A stretch of 64,000 bases of DNA from an uncultured Fluviicola sp. (lineage in GTDB: Bacteria > Bacteroidota > Bacteroidia > Flavobacteriales_D > Crocinitomicaceae), in assembly GCA_913009205.1 (NCBI GenBank), contig CAJVYC010000003.1, forward strand, positions 124,001 to 188,000, in the 5' to 3' direction. Numbering within the stretch: position 1 is the stretch's first letter; every line of letters begins with the position of its first letter. Below the pieces are notes generated by a model. That model was not told the DNA's origin. It saw nothing but the letters and a program-made list of their open reading frames with translations, and did no database searches. This document shows, in pieces, positions 25,881-35,853 of this stretch. Made by a program: the position numbers and the translations under genes.

Positions 25881-26648
25881 TTACTGAAGCAAGATTCTTT
25901 CTGTTCTCATTCTTCCGTTTACTTCAACATTTACAAAATAAGCTCCGGCGTCTTGGTTGCTCATATCGATTTCCGATTGGTGAGACAATCCTTCTTGATG
26001 AAAAATAGTTCTTCCCGCCAAATCCGAAATGGTAACGTTGAACTGATCAACACCTTGCGTCGTCATGTTCACTTTAAACATTCCGTTTGTTGGGTTTGGA
26101 ACCACTGCGAAGTTGAAATCATTTACAAGATCTGATAAGCCCGCAGTTAAATCAATCCAATGAACAGTAATCTCAGCCCAGTAAGTATCATCCAATTCAA
26201 GAGTCACCATGTGATCTGTGTTTTCTGGAACAGTTGCAAGGTCCAATTGAAGAACGAATTGACGGTCATAAACCGCTTCATCCTGACCACCACTTGAACA
26301 AGTAACACCACCTATCAACGCATCACTTTCAAACCCTTCCATATCGAACGAAAGCCAATTCGTAGAAACATTCGCAACATTTGCAATTTCTAAATTTTGG
26401 ATATCAATCCATAAATTATAAGCTGCAGCAGGATCATCTGAGAAAGTCCAGCAATTTGTGAATTCATTCGCTTCCATATCATTTGTCCAGATACTGAAAA
26501 CAGGATCTTGCGGTGCCCAAATACAAAATGGAGATCCACCATCACACGGATCTGCTTTTGCTTTAAGCCGTTCAACTGTGATTGTATAAGATATTTGAGA
26601 GAATACAGTTATTGGAAAAAGAACTGCGAATAGTAATAGTGTTTTCAT
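25881..26648 (-). CDS. Secreted T9SS cargo protein of unknown function
   Basis: A 255-residue exported protein. Residues 1-18 are a signal peptide (ending TVFSQ). The middle (about 20-165) is beta-rich with four or more cysteines (CDGGSPFC, CWTF, CSSGG) and no recognised family; its sequence FAVVPNPTNGMFKVNM to the end (about 175-255) is a complete T9SS type A sorting tail. Expected location: cell surface or medium. The promoter is at 26674-26704 and the terminator at 25823-25857, so it is a single-gene unit. Confidence 0.8.
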   Translation of the reverse strand: MKTLLLFAVLFPITVFSQISYTITVERLKAKADPCDGGSPFCIWAPQDPVFSIWTNDMEANEFTNCWTFSDDPAAAYNLWIDIQNLEIANVANVSTNWLSFDMEGFESDALIGGVTCSSGGQDEAVYDRQFVLQLDLATVPENTDHMVTLELDDTYWAEITVHWIDLTAGLSDLVNDFNFAVVPNPTNGMFKVNMTTQGVDQFNVTISDLAGRTIFHQEGLSHQSEIDMSNQDAGAYFVNVEVNGRMRTERILLQ

Positions 26649-26673
26649 AGTTGATTCTTTAAGTTAATTCCTT

Positions 26674-26704
26674 CAAATGTAGCGATATATACTCTTAAAA
26701 CCAA
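26674..26704 (-). promoter_or_regulatory. Promoter of the small T9SS cargo gene
   Basis: On the minus strand TTGG (26704-26701), 19 bases, TACATTTG (26681-26674), a full -7 match, about 25 bases before the ATG. A ten-base palindrome, GAAACGTTTC (26726-26735), lies just upstream. Confidence 0.55.
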
Positions 26705-26944
26705 TCATATAAATTAAAAAAGCTAGAAACGTTTCCGATCCAAAATCAGTTATATTGTCATTGTCCCTAGTGATTCATGACAAAATTTTTGGCTGTCGTT
26801 TCGTTGTTCAATTCATGAATAAGGAAGTAATTTCCATTCGCCAATGCTTTAATCTTCAGTTTTCAAAGAAGGCGCATAGCTAGCAAAGTTGAACTAAATT
26901 ATATAAATCTGAATTTTCTAAGAATCGTATTTTCGGTTTACTCA

Positions 26945-27091
26945 TTACATTTCGATTGTATCCGTTCCCTTGGAAATGATTATTTCAATGTTTTTAACAA
27001 CATCGTATCCTAGAGATTCTACTTTCCCAGAGGTATTAGCAGAAACAGTTTGAGTAAAAGTCTAAGCTACCAATGAAACAGTAAAAGAAAA
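26945..27091 (-). pseudogene. Possible remnant of a small secreted protein
   Basis: Within an otherwise empty spacer the minus strand reads FSFTVSLVA, a TAG stop at 27064-27062, then 38 codons (TFTQTVSANTSGK to GTDTIEM) to TAA at 26947-26945. The pieces read through the stop as a signal-peptide end and a short mature segment, which suggests a decayed gene. There is no start codon, and a TAA precedes the first piece. The evidence is only composition and frame. Confidence 0.22.
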
Positions 27092-27141
27092 TTAAAATAA
27101 ACTCTCGAATCGTAAATATCAATACCCTATACCTATAATCT

Positions 27142-29499
27142 CTAATGAGCAACTACAACCTTCTTCGTTAACAACGAAACACCATCGCTCACTGTCAAAA
27201 AGTACGCTCCATTAGAAACAGAACTCAAATCAACAGTCGTCATGTTGTCCTTTAATTGCATGGTGGAAATTAATCGTCCGCTTAAATCTCGTATTTCAAG
27301 ATTGAAATTACCTTGAAAAGCTGCGTTCAAAGAAATGTTAATTAAGTCATTACTTGGATTCGGATACAATTCGAAATCGTCCAAAGAAAGACTGTTCAAT
27401 CCAGCATCTGCAGTTACGCAGAAGTTAATCGTTTCAAAAATATCAAAAGCAACGTTTTGCATGTTCCCAAAGACAAACCCTGATGCGCTTGTAATATTAT
27501 AATTGCCGTCCGTATTACACCCCGCTTGCGAAGTTCCTTCGAGTCCATCGCCCCAATCATCAAAAATGATGAAGTCGTAACAACCAACAGCCAAACAATA
27601 TTTTTCTGTAACGGTCAATTCGTTTCCATACGCGCCAAGATCGCTTGGCGATGCCGTTTGATTTCCACCAGTACCAAAGGTTTGGTTTCCGCCTGAAGCA
27701 ACAAGATTAGAGCCCGAATCGCTCAGCTGCCAGGCCGTTTCATACCCGAAACAATCCGTTGAAATATTGATAAATGTGGCAACAGAATTGGCGAATAACG
27801 TAAAGGTTTTCGATACGGTATCATTTCCAGTATTGGTATCGAAAGTCGTATTTGGATCAGAAGTAAATGCGTTAAACATGTGAACACCATCTGTTGAACT
27901 CATTCCCGGAAGAACAATCGTTTCCGAATCGTTCGACCCAAGCGATCCCGTCCAATTGTAAGTAAGGTTTGCTCCGCCGTCAATATTGTATGACAAGGTG
28001 CATTCTGTCAAAGTGTTATCGCCGGCATTTCTGATCGCCACTTTTGGCTCAAAAGTTAGTCCACAAATGGTAACTTCGGGACTTGCAATGGATTGCGCGC
28101 TGGCATCATCAAATTGAGGAGTACCGTTTGGATCCCAGCCATCGACAACAAGTGCTTGACCGCAAGTTGCGGGCGCTAAATACTCCCCAACGCCTAAGTC
28201 CCATGAAACACCGAGGCGACCAAAATAATCGTAAAGTTGATTTGGGCTCGTTCCCGCACATCCTGCCGGTCCGCCAAAAAGTTGACCGACAATTCTGTGG
28301 TTTTGATCAAACAAAGGACTTCCAGATGAACCGCCTTGTGTTGTTCCAAACTCCCAATCTGCAACCCACCAAACCATTGCGCCTCCTCCAACGCTTTGAA
28401 ATGGAGAATCTTCTTCGCGCGAAATTTTCATTATATCACCGACAGGATGATGGATACACGTGGCTTCTGTAATAATTGTATTTTCGTCATGGTTCCATCC
28501 TGCGTAAAACAAATTCCAAGCAGTAGCATCTGCTAAGGTCATGTTGTCCGCCTCCAACAAAAGAAAGTCAGATTCTGTTCCGTTTGCAAGCACTGTTCCT
28601 CCATTTGCTGTTTGATCAAAAGGCGCGCCCGGGTCTGTACTTCCCAGAACTGATGCGCAAGATTCCGTTCCCGGAGGACTTGCCCAATTGAATCGAAAAG
28701 ACCAAGTTGTGGTTCCAGAAGACAAACAATGATTTGCAGTTAAAATTAATGGGCGACCGTCTTCGCAAGTATTGTTAATCAAAGCTCCGCTGCAAATCCC
28801 GTTTCCGTTTACCACAATCATAGCGGCAGATCGCGCTTCGTTCTCCCACCCATTACCAAGTGGGCAATTAACGTCATAATGGCAATCACCAGAATCGTTA
28901 ATACCTTTCTCCAATTGATTTTGAATGATTCCAAGGCTTCGGTAACCATGGATCACATTCAAGATTGTAAAATGCCCTTGATTTTTAACAGCAAGTGGCT
29001 CAACGTACTCAACAATGATATCATCCCCTAGAACTAATTCGGTGCTCAATAAACCGTCTTTCCGATTGTTCTTTGAAGTATATGCTCCAACGCGATTTGT
29101 TTGATCTGTGTCATAGAGGTAGAGGTACGCGCCTTCAGGAATAAATAAATTGGAAAGAATTAGATTGATTGAAAGCGCATTCACACACTTTATTTCGGTT
29201 CTCCAAACACGATCACCATTAGGCAATTCATTCCAATTGTTTGAAAAGTCTCTTAGACGAATATTCGTTTCAAATTTGTGTCCAAATCTCCAAGGAGCAT
29301 CTTTTACAGCGTCGTTCAGAATGTCTTCTGCTTCAATCATTTTTAAGTCAATTTTCGGCATTGTTTGAACGACATCTATTGTCTTAAAACTTGAATGGTA
29401 TTTTGACCATCCCAAAGGCCCGCCAAGATCTGTCACTTGTCCGAAGGCAACCGCAGAAAGAAATAAAACAGATATTAACTGTAGAATACGATTCGTCAT
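27142..29499 (-). CDS. Secreted trypsin-like serine endopeptidase (lysyl-endopeptidase type) with T9SS tail
   Basis: A 785-residue exported S1-family protease. After a signal peptide (1-20, ending AVAFGQ) and a propeptide-like beta region, the catalytic domain (about 200-450) shows His in LTANHCLSSG, Asp in ESDFLLLEAD and Ser in TQGGSSGSPLFD, with several cysteines placed as in Achromobacter-type lysyl endopeptidases. Then come a CARDB-like beta domain (about 470-570), a further beta domain, and a T9SS type A tail from FELYPNPSND to the end. It likely digests proteins outside the cell. The redoxin gene starts 15 bases upstream on the same strand, so they may be co-transcribed. Confidence 0.9.
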   Translation of the reverse strand: MTNRILQLISVLFLSAVAFGQVTDLGGPLGWSKYHSSFKTIDVVQTMPKIDLKMIEAEDILNDAVKDAPWRFGHKFETNIRLRDFSNNWNELPNGDRVWRTEIKCVNALSINLILSNLFIPEGAYLYLYDTDQTNRVGAYTSKNNRKDGLLSTELVLGDDIIVEYVEPLAVKNQGHFTILNVIHGYRSLGIIQNQLEKGINDSGDCHYDVNCPLGNGWENEARSAAMIVVNGNGICSGALINNTCEDGRPLILTANHCLSSGTTTWSFRFNWASPPGTESCASVLGSTDPGAPFDQTANGGTVLANGTESDFLLLEADNMTLADATAWNLFYAGWNHDENTIITEATCIHHPVGDIMKISREEDSPFQSVGGGAMVWWVADWEFGTTQGGSSGSPLFDQNHRIVGQLFGGPAGCAGTSPNQLYDYFGRLGVSWDLGVGEYLAPATCGQALVVDGWDPNGTPQFDDASAQSIASPEVTICGLTFEPKVAIRNAGDNTLTECTLSYNIDGGANLTYNWTGSLGSNDSETIVLPGMSSTDGVHMFNAFTSDPNTTFDTNTGNDTVSKTFTLFANSVATFINISTDCFGYETAWQLSDSGSNLVASGGNQTFGTGGNQTASPSDLGAYGNELTVTEKYCLAVGCYDFIIFDDWGDGLEGTSQAGCNTDGNYNITSASGFVFGNMQNVAFDIFETINFCVTADAGLNSLSLDDFELYPNPSNDLINISLNAAFQGNFNLEIRDLSGRLISTMQLKDNMTTVDLSSVSNGAYFLTVSDGVSLLTKKVVVAH

Positions 29500-29514
29500 A
29501 ATTATTGTCGAATA

Positions 29515-30174
29515 TTATTTAGTTCTTTTAATACTACAGCCTCTTGGCGCCGTGGAATTTTCTTCAATTGTTTTGCCTTCAGCTAGATTCGCAATGGCAT
29601 TGTATAAATAAGTCTTCAATTCTGTTTTCTTCGTGTCCCAAGAATTGTCAATAGAGCCCTTGTAGACCAATTTTTTATCCTTGTCGAGGATAAATGCATG
29701 TGGTGTTGTCTTCGCACCAAAGGCATTAGCCAACTTTGAATCGGTGTCTACAACATAAGGCATTTTATATGCATTATCCTCGGCGCGTTTCTTCATTTCA
29801 ACCTGAGAGTCAACCCCTGTTCTTTTTGCCTCATTTGAATTAACGAGAACAACGCCCATATCATTCTCTTGGGCCGTTTTGTAGATTTCGTTGTATTGTT
29901 TTTCCCAACCCTCAAAACCATCGCTACCCACAACAAAAGGACATGTATTGCACGAGAAGATTACAATTAATCCATTTTCCTGCGTCAATTTATCCAAGTT
30001 GTAACTGTTTCCATTTACTCCCGTTAAGTTTGTAGATGTCATTGGGGCTTTTTTGCCAATCTTTAAATCTTTGTCTCCCTTTAGTTGAGACGATTGAAAA
30101 AGAAGCATGGTTGGAACTATTAGTAGAGCAATTATTACTGCTTTAATTATATTACTTTTTGCAATTGATTTCAT
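29515..30174 (-). CDS. Membrane-anchored thioredoxin-like/AhpC-TSA family protein
   Basis: A 219-residue redoxin. Residues 8-28 form an uncleaved or cleaved hydrophobic segment; the thioredoxin fold follows with Cys75-Asn-Thr-Cys78 after IVIFS. The later FGAKTTPHAFILD supplies the cis-proline (Thr-Thr-Pro). This matches the family in which a peroxiredoxin-like domain keeps a CxxC pair. Expected to face the periplasm as a thiol reductase or oxidase. It is the first gene ahead of the serine protease, which has many cysteines, so help with disulfide handling is possible but only inferred. Confidence 0.85.
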   Translation of the reverse strand: MKSIAKSNIIKAVIIALLIVPTMLLFQSSQLKGDKDLKIGKKAPMTSTNLTGVNGNSYNLDKLTQENGLIVIFSCNTCPFVVGSDGFEGWEKQYNEIYKTAQENDMGVVLVNSNEAKRTGVDSQVEMKKRAEDNAYKMPYVVDTDSKLANAFGAKTTPHAFILDKDKKLVYKGSIDNSWDTKKTELKTYLYNAIANLAEGKTIEENSTAPRGCSIKRTK

Positions 30175-30180
30175 AACCTA

Positions 30181-30188
30181 TATTTTTA
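30181..30188 (+). promoter_or_regulatory. -7-like box of the udk-histidine kinase operon
   Basis: TATTTTTA, one mismatch to TAnnTTTG, 43 bases before the ATG at 30231. No clear -33. Confidence 0.3.
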
Positions 30189-30230
30189 GCACGATGATTG
30201 ATATAACAATTATCCACAAAATACAAAAAC

Positions 30231-31451
30231 ATGAAGAGATTAGCACCGTTATTCATTCTTTCAATTTCAATGATGTCACTTGCTCAAGAGGTTGAGATTG
30301 AAGCAAAGAAATTCCCATATTATGACGTGATAGAATGGAAAGGCGAAGGAGCAATTCTATTGAGCAAAGACCCAGGGACAACAACGAGAAAGGTCGACAT
30401 GGTGCTCGCAGGAGATCAGGAATCAAGTGTGTGGGATGAATCTTTTACGCCAAAAAACGGAGAGTTTTACTTCATCTCAAGTGAAAATGCCCGGTATGTT
30501 TACTTCCTAGATAATTTAGAATTGGAAAACGGAAAGGTATATTTTACACAATTGAATTCGGCTGGAAACACGAAAAACGTAAATGTTTCAATGGTTGCAG
30601 TTGCCAAAAATCTAGGTGTTCCAAGTTGGAGCGATTTGGAATTGATTAATGTAGTTGTGACAGATAAAGCTTTGGTTCATCATTTCAGATTCCACGATAA
30701 GAAAGCGAAGGCAATTCGTGAATATGTAACCTTTATTACACACCACAACATGATGGTTTATGGTGCAGAATTGGGTTCAATTCCAGAAGATGATCTTAAA
30801 AATGAAAATGTTGGGAACTGGGATTACATCGGATTTACGGGAGATAAAATTTGTTTCGCGGCTCGTGGAATTAAAAACAAGCAAAACGGATGGTCGATTA
30901 AAGAATTTACCTCCAAAGCAAAATATGTTTCAGACATTTTTATCAAAGCGCCAACGGAATTTATACCGATGGAAAACATTGGATTTGGAACAACGGGAAA
31001 ATACTTTTTGGAAGAAAAACAGACAGTCGATAAAGGACTTCTCACTTTCATTAATGATAAGTTTTATATGGTCGGAGGACACAGTGAAGAGAATAGCGCT
31101 GAGTTAGTCTTATACGAGCGGTTTGGAGACGAATGGCAAGAATTAAACAAAATCGAACTCAGTTATTTCATTCCTAAGAAAGCACTTAAATTAGGCCTTT
31201 ATCCTATGAATGAGGGGATTGGTTGCCACCTGGATCATAACGGGTACAACAAAGTAAGTATTATCACTTTTGATAAGAATGTGGAATCTGCACACAATGC
31301 ATTTACGGACCGATCAATTTACAACCCAAGTAGTGTCTTTAATTCAAAGGATAAAGAAGAATTTACCGTAACTTTACCCAACGCTGTTTTGACTTTCGAT
31401 ACGAAACAACTGAATACTACGGGACCTATGAAATTCGACTTGATAAAATGA
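30231..31451 (+). CDS. Secreted protein of unknown function, first gene of the kinase operon
   Basis: A 406-residue protein with a signal peptide (MKRLAPLFILSISMMSLAQ). The mature part is beta-rich, with regularly spaced short strands (such as GNWDYIGFTGDKICFAARG and DKFYMVGGHS), which would fit a propeller-like fold, but no family signature is visible. There is no T9SS tail and no lipobox, so the periplasm is the expected place. Its stop overlaps the uridine kinase start (ATGA), so it is translated together with a nucleotide kinase and a sensor kinase; a role as a periplasmic partner of the sensor is possible but unproven. Confidence 0.7.
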   Translation: MKRLAPLFILSISMMSLAQEVEIEAKKFPYYDVIEWKGEGAILLSKDPGTTTRKVDMVLAGDQESSVWDESFTPKNGEFYFISSENARYVYFLDNLELENGKVYFTQLNSAGNTKNVNVSMVAVAKNLGVPSWSDLELINVVVTDKALVHHFRFHDKKAKAIREYVTFITHHNMMVYGAELGSIPEDDLKNENVGNWDYIGFTGDKICFAARGIKNKQNGWSIKEFTSKAKYVSDIFIKAPTEFIPMENIGFGTTGKYFLEEKQTVDKGLLTFINDKFYMVGGHSEENSAELVLYERFGDEWQELNKIELSYFIPKKALKLGLYPMNEGIGCHLDHNGYNKVSIITFDKNVESAHNAFTDRSIYNPSSVFNSKDKEEFTVTLPNAVLTFDTKQLNTTGPMKFDLIK

Positions 31452-32065
31452 TTATTGGTATTTGTGGCGGAAGTGGATCGGGGAAAACAACCCTTCTCAA
31501 CCGTCTTTTTCGCGAGTTTGGACATTTAAATCCAAGCGTTTTTTCAATGGATAATTACTATTTGAACATTGAAAAACAACTTATTGATGAAAACGGGATT
31601 TACAACTTTGATTTACCAACGGCGTTGGATAAAGAGAAGTTAACCTCCGACCTTCAGACGCTTGTTTCAGGAGAAGAAATAATCGTGAAGGAATACCATT
31701 TCAATTCGCCTCCAGATAAAAATGTTCTAGTAACCATTCAACCTTCCGATTTAATTATCGTTGAAGGATTGTTCCTTTTTCACTATCCCGAAGTACGCGA
31801 AGTCCTTGATTTTTCAATATTTATTAAGGTTGATTCTGCCGTTCAATTGGACAGGCGCTTATACAGAGATCAGGAAACGAGAGGTTATTCTCGCGAGCAA
31901 ATCTTATATCAATGGGACAACCATGTAAAACCTTGTTACGAGAATTATTTACTACCTTACGAAGAGGAGGCCAGTTTTCGATTCAGAAATGACGCGCATG
32001 CTGATGAAGATTTTGCATCATTGGCCGCCGAGATTTCTGCGGAGATTGGAGCACTTAAAGTATGA
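31448..32065 (+). CDS. udk: Uridine kinase
   Basis: Uridine kinase phosphorylates uridine and cytidine with ATP or GTP in pyrimidine salvage. The 205-residue protein has the P-loop GGSGSGKTT (about 6-14), MDNYY near 35, FDLPTALD near 55, the acidic IIVEGLFLFHYPE (about 100-112) and the lid RLYRDQETRGYS (about 133-144). Length and motif order match the family. It overlaps both neighbours by four bases (ATGA on each side), an unusually tight link between a salvage enzyme, a secreted protein and a sensor kinase. Confidence 0.92.
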   Translation: MIIGICGGSGSGKTTLLNRLFREFGHLNPSVFSMDNYYLNIEKQLIDENGIYNFDLPTALDKEKLTSDLQTLVSGEEIIVKEYHFNSPPDKNVLVTIQPSDLIIVEGLFLFHYPEVREVLDFSIFIKVDSAVQLDRRLYRDQETRGYSREQILYQWDNHVKPCYENYLLPYEEEASFRFRNDAHADEDFASLAAEISAEIGALKV

Positions 32066-35000
32066 GATTCAAATTCCTGAACAAATATTACCTCTTCGTT
32101 TCTGCGGTTGTTGTTACCGTGATTTTTGCATGGTATTACTTCGAAACAGTTTCTACAAGTTACCAACCTTCAGTTGATTCGTTCAGAGAAAATTTTAAAA
32201 TTCAAGAAGAAAAATTAGACAAGTTCCTTTCTTTCACGGCAGATGAAATAGACGAAAAAGAAATCCACAATCAATGGCTTAATCATGCCAATGGACAAGA
32301 GATCAACATTCACATTTACCGTCGTGATTCCTTAATTTATTGGAATACAAACCAAGTTCCAATTATCAGGTTTGCAGACATTCACTTTCCGGCAGACGGA
32401 TTATTGAACCTCCAAAACGGGTGGTACTTTGCCAAAACTAAAAAGGTCGGTAATTACTTTGTCTGCGCCAGTTTCCTTGTTAAGCACGATTACGCCTACG
32501 AGAACAAGCACCTGATAAACTCCTTTTCTGATTTTTTGAGCCTTTCGTTTCAAGCAACGATTGGGATTGATAAAAATGAAGGTTATACTGTGAAATCGAG
32601 AGACGGAAATTACGTTTGTTCCTTAATCATCAACGAAGAACAACCGATAGAACCCAAAGAATCCATTCTCTTATTTTTATTGCTTTTCGGAACAATTGTA
32701 TTGTGGTTGTTAGCTGTTGCGAGTGCCCAGAAAATTGTAAAACACAAATGGAGTTGGACAATTCCGGTTTCAATTATCGTTCTTAGAGTTCTCTCAATTC
32801 AATTTTTTTGGTTTGATTTCTTAATCGAGACGGAAGGGTTCGATCCAAGTCTTTATGGGGTCAACCAGTGGTTTCCAAACTTTTTCGAGTACCTCATCAA
32901 TAGTACCGTTTTGGTTTATTTGTTGTTTGAAATTCGTCAAGGGATTCCGAAAATTAAATACGGATTTTTTGCAAAAGTATTTGCCATTACTCTTGCAATT
33001 GTGTCTATTCTACTATGGCCACTCATTGTCTTTTTCACCCAAGGTCTAATAGAAGATTCTTCAATTCCGCTGGTTATTGATCAACTTTTTTCGTTAAATA
33101 TTTATTCTGTTCTCGCCATAACAAGTGTTGGTGTTTTGTTCTATGCGTATTTTCATTATTTACGTGTAATTCTGGAGTTTTGTAAAAAACAATCCATCCT
33201 TGGTTCGCAATTGGCTGTAATTTGTTTTGCTGTTAGTTGTGTTTACTTCCTGTATGAGATCAACTATGGCTATCAACTCTTTTTCGCAGCTGTATTCCCA
33301 ATGTTCTTTTATGGAATAGGCATGTATACGGTGTATAGAAACAAGGCAACGCATCGATTGGGAACAGGGTTAATTTTGCTTTTTGGATTCTCATTAGTAA
33401 TATCACTTACTATAGGCGAGTTTGGCAGAAGAAAGGAAAAAGGAGAAAAGGAGCTTTATGCAAATCAATTGGCCACTGAAAAGGACATTGTAACAGAAGT
33501 TGAATATTCCAAAATCGTCGAGAGGTTAAAGGAAGATAAATTCCTGAAACGTTTTGTGGAATCACCGAGCTTTAAAATGAATTCCGATTTACAAGAGAAT
33601 TTAGAGCGTCGTTTTTTCAACGGATTTTGGGAGGAATACGAAATGGAATTTTCAATTTATGATGAAGAACACCTCCCATTAATTGACAAACGAAATTACA
33701 CGACAGAGGACTACAATGGTCTTCAAAATATTATTGACAGTTCAGGAGTTAGTTCAGAGATTGATTCGAACATTTATTTCATCAGTGATTACCGAGAGCA
33801 ATTCAGTTATGTTATTCGACAAGAATTACTTGGGAATGATTCGACGAAAGCAGTTTTATTTTGCACACTGAAGTCGAAAAAGATACCTGAGGAAATTGGC
33901 TTCCCGAGGTTACTTATTTCAGGTCAGGCCAATGTGTTCGAGTCGCTTGAAATGTATTCGATCGCAAAGTACCACGGCTCTCATTTGGTCACAAAATATG
34001 GTGAATTCAATTATCCATCTTCTTATTTGAAAATGGTACCTAACGAAACAATGGAAATCGGGTTCTTCAATCATGATGATTTTAACCATTATATTTTAAG
34101 CAAACCTTCAGGCGATATAATTGTACTGTCAAGTAAGATCCCAACCAGTCTTGATATTCTTACATCGTTCTCATACCTATTTAGTTTTTATGGTTTGCTT
34201 TTGCTTCCACTTCTATTTAGAGGAAAAGCAACGACCGCCGGAAGAAGAACCTTGAACCTTGCAATGAAAATTCAAATTGTACTAATTTCATTGGTCTTTT
34301 TATCCCTTTTAGCCTTTGGGTGGGGTAGTGGAGTTTTCGTTAGCAATCAATATAATCATTATACGAATGATGTAATTCGGGAAAAATTAAATTCTGTTGA
34401 AACTGAAGTGGGCGCTAAACTAGGCGATTATGACGAGCTATCTATTACTGAAAACGGAAATTTTGCGCAGTTCTACTTACAGAAATTCTCTCGCGTCTTC
34501 TTTACGGACATTAACTTGTATGACGCCAATGGTTACTTACTTGCCACGTCTCGGCCAAAAGTATTTAATCAAGGGTTGATCAGCGAGCAAATGGATCCTG
34601 AGGCGTATCAAAACATGAAGTACGGACAAAAGAGTGAATATGTGCACTATGAAAACATTGGGCGATTGAATTATTCTTCTGCCTATCAGCCATTTTACAA
34701 TAATGAAGGGAAAAGGCTTGCCTTTATTAACCTTCAGCATTTTGGACAGCAAAGCGAATTTGAAAATCAGATACAGAAGTTCTTGGTGGCGATTATCAAC
34801 GTGTTTATCCTGCTTTTGGCAGTATCTATTATTCTTGCAATTCTTATCTCAAACTGGCTTACTGCTCCATTGCGATTGCTTCAAGAAAGTTTCGCGGCTG
34901 TTCGATTTGGGACACATAACGAACCGATCTCTTACAACAAGGAAGATGAAATTGGATCTTTGGTTAAGGATTACAATCAGAAGTTAGAAGAGTTGGAATT

Positions 35001-35697
35001 CGCAGCGCAGCAATTGGCAAGAAGTGAGAGAGAATCGGCTTGGCGTGAAATGGCAAAACAAGTGGCCCATGAGATTAAAAACCCCTTAACACCAATGAAA
35101 CTAAGCGTTCAGCAACTGCAAAGAACATACAATCCCGATGATCCAAAAAGTGGTGACAAACTTCAAAAGGTTGCAAATTCCATCGTTGAGCAGATCGATG
35201 CGTTGACCAAAATAGCGAATGAATTTTCATCCTTCGCTAAAATGCCAATTCCAAGTGAGGAACGGCTCGAACTTATTTCCTTAGTCAAAAGAGTGAAGGA
35301 GGTGTTTACAGTAGACAGCGGACCAAAAATTACGGTTCGATCTGATGAATATGAGATTTTCATTAAAGCGGACAGAGATCAAATAATACGTGTGTTTAAT
35401 AATTTAATTAAGAACTCAACACAGGCAATTCTCCAGGATTATGAAGGAAAAATAACGATTGATTTGAAGATGGAATCAAGTGCGGTTTTGGTTACAATAA
35501 CCGACAACGGTGTTGGAATTGAGAAATCGAAGCTTGGAAAAATCTTCGTTCCTTACTTTACAACGAAAAGCAATGGAACCGGTCTAGGCTTAGCGATGGT
35601 AAAACAAATTGTAGAGAACCATCACGGTTCAATCGACTTTGATACTATCGAAGGAAAGGGAACTACTTTCTTTATCAAATTGCCTTTGACTCTTTAG
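32062..35697 (+). CDS. Large multi-spanning sensor histidine kinase (NtrY-like)
   Basis: A 1211-residue sensor. One helix (about 8-27) and an exported domain come first, then a block of about seven to eight helices (about 205-450), a second exported region (about 455-690), two helices (695-760), a third exported region (760-900) and a last helix (905-935). A HAMP linker follows, then the dimerisation domain with the phospho-acceptor His1003 in AWREMAKQVAHEIKNPLTPMK and the ATPase with DNGVGIE and GTGLGLAMV. The H-box resembles NtrY. No response regulator is nearby, so it is an orphan. What it senses is unknown; the internal seven/eight-helix block is unusual and may bind a small or membrane ligand. 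Confidence 0.88.
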   Translation: MRFKFLNKYYLFVSAVVVTVIFAWYYFETVSTSYQPSVDSFRENFKIQEEKLDKFLSFTADEIDEKEIHNQWLNHANGQEINIHIYRRDSLIYWNTNQVPIIRFADIHFPADGLLNLQNGWYFAKTKKVGNYFVCASFLVKHDYAYENKHLINSFSDFLSLSFQATIGIDKNEGYTVKSRDGNYVCSLIINEEQPIEPKESILLFLLLFGTIVLWLLAVASAQKIVKHKWSWTIPVSIIVLRVLSIQFFWFDFLIETEGFDPSLYGVNQWFPNFFEYLINSTVLVYLLFEIRQGIPKIKYGFFAKVFAITLAIVSILLWPLIVFFTQGLIEDSSIPLVIDQLFSLNIYSVLAITSVGVLFYAYFHYLRVILEFCKKQSILGSQLAVICFAVSCVYFLYEINYGYQLFFAAVFPMFFYGIGMYTVYRNKATHRLGTGLILLFGFSLVISLTIGEFGRRKEKGEKELYANQLATEKDIVTEVEYSKIVERLKEDKFLKRFVESPSFKMNSDLQENLERRFFNGFWEEYEMEFSIYDEEHLPLIDKRNYTTEDYNGLQNIIDSSGVSSEIDSNIYFISDYREQFSYVIRQELLGNDSTKAVLFCTLKSKKIPEEIGFPRLLISGQANVFESLEMYSIAKYHGSHLVTKYGEFNYPSSYLKMVPNETMEIGFFNHDDFNHYILSKPSGDIIVLSSKIPTSLDILTSFSYLFSFYGLLLLPLLFRGKATTAGRRTLNLAMKIQIVLISLVFLSLLAFGWGSGVFVSNQYNHYTNDVIREKLNSVETEVGAKLGDYDELSITENGNFAQFYLQKFSRVFFTDINLYDANGYLLATSRPKVFNQGLISEQMDPEAYQNMKYGQKSEYVHYENIGRLNYSSAYQPFYNNEGKRLAFINLQHFGQQSEFENQIQKFLVAIINVFILLLAVSIILAILISNWLTAPLRLLQESFAAVRFGTHNEPISYNKEDEIGSLVKDYNQKLEELEFAAQQLARSERESAWREMAKQVAHEIKNPLTPMKLSVQQLQRTYNPDDPKSGDKLQKVANSIVEQIDALTKIANEFSSFAKMPIPSEERLELISLVKRVKEVFTVDSGPKITVRSDEYEIFIKADRDQIIRVFNNLIKNSTQAILQDYEGKITIDLKMESSAVLVTITDNGVGIEKSKLGKIFVPYFTTKSNGTGLGLAMVKQIVENHHGSIDFDTIEGKGTTFFIKLPLTL

Positions 35698-35853
35698 TTA
35701 GAGAATTGCTCGGTGCTTTTTAATCTCAAAGATGCAAAAGGCACTGTTAAAAAGGCATTTTATGTGTCACAAGATTTACATAGATGTGTATGACAATTGT
35801 TTAACGGATTTAGCTGTGAATTCACTATATTTATATAAATTAATACTAGAATT

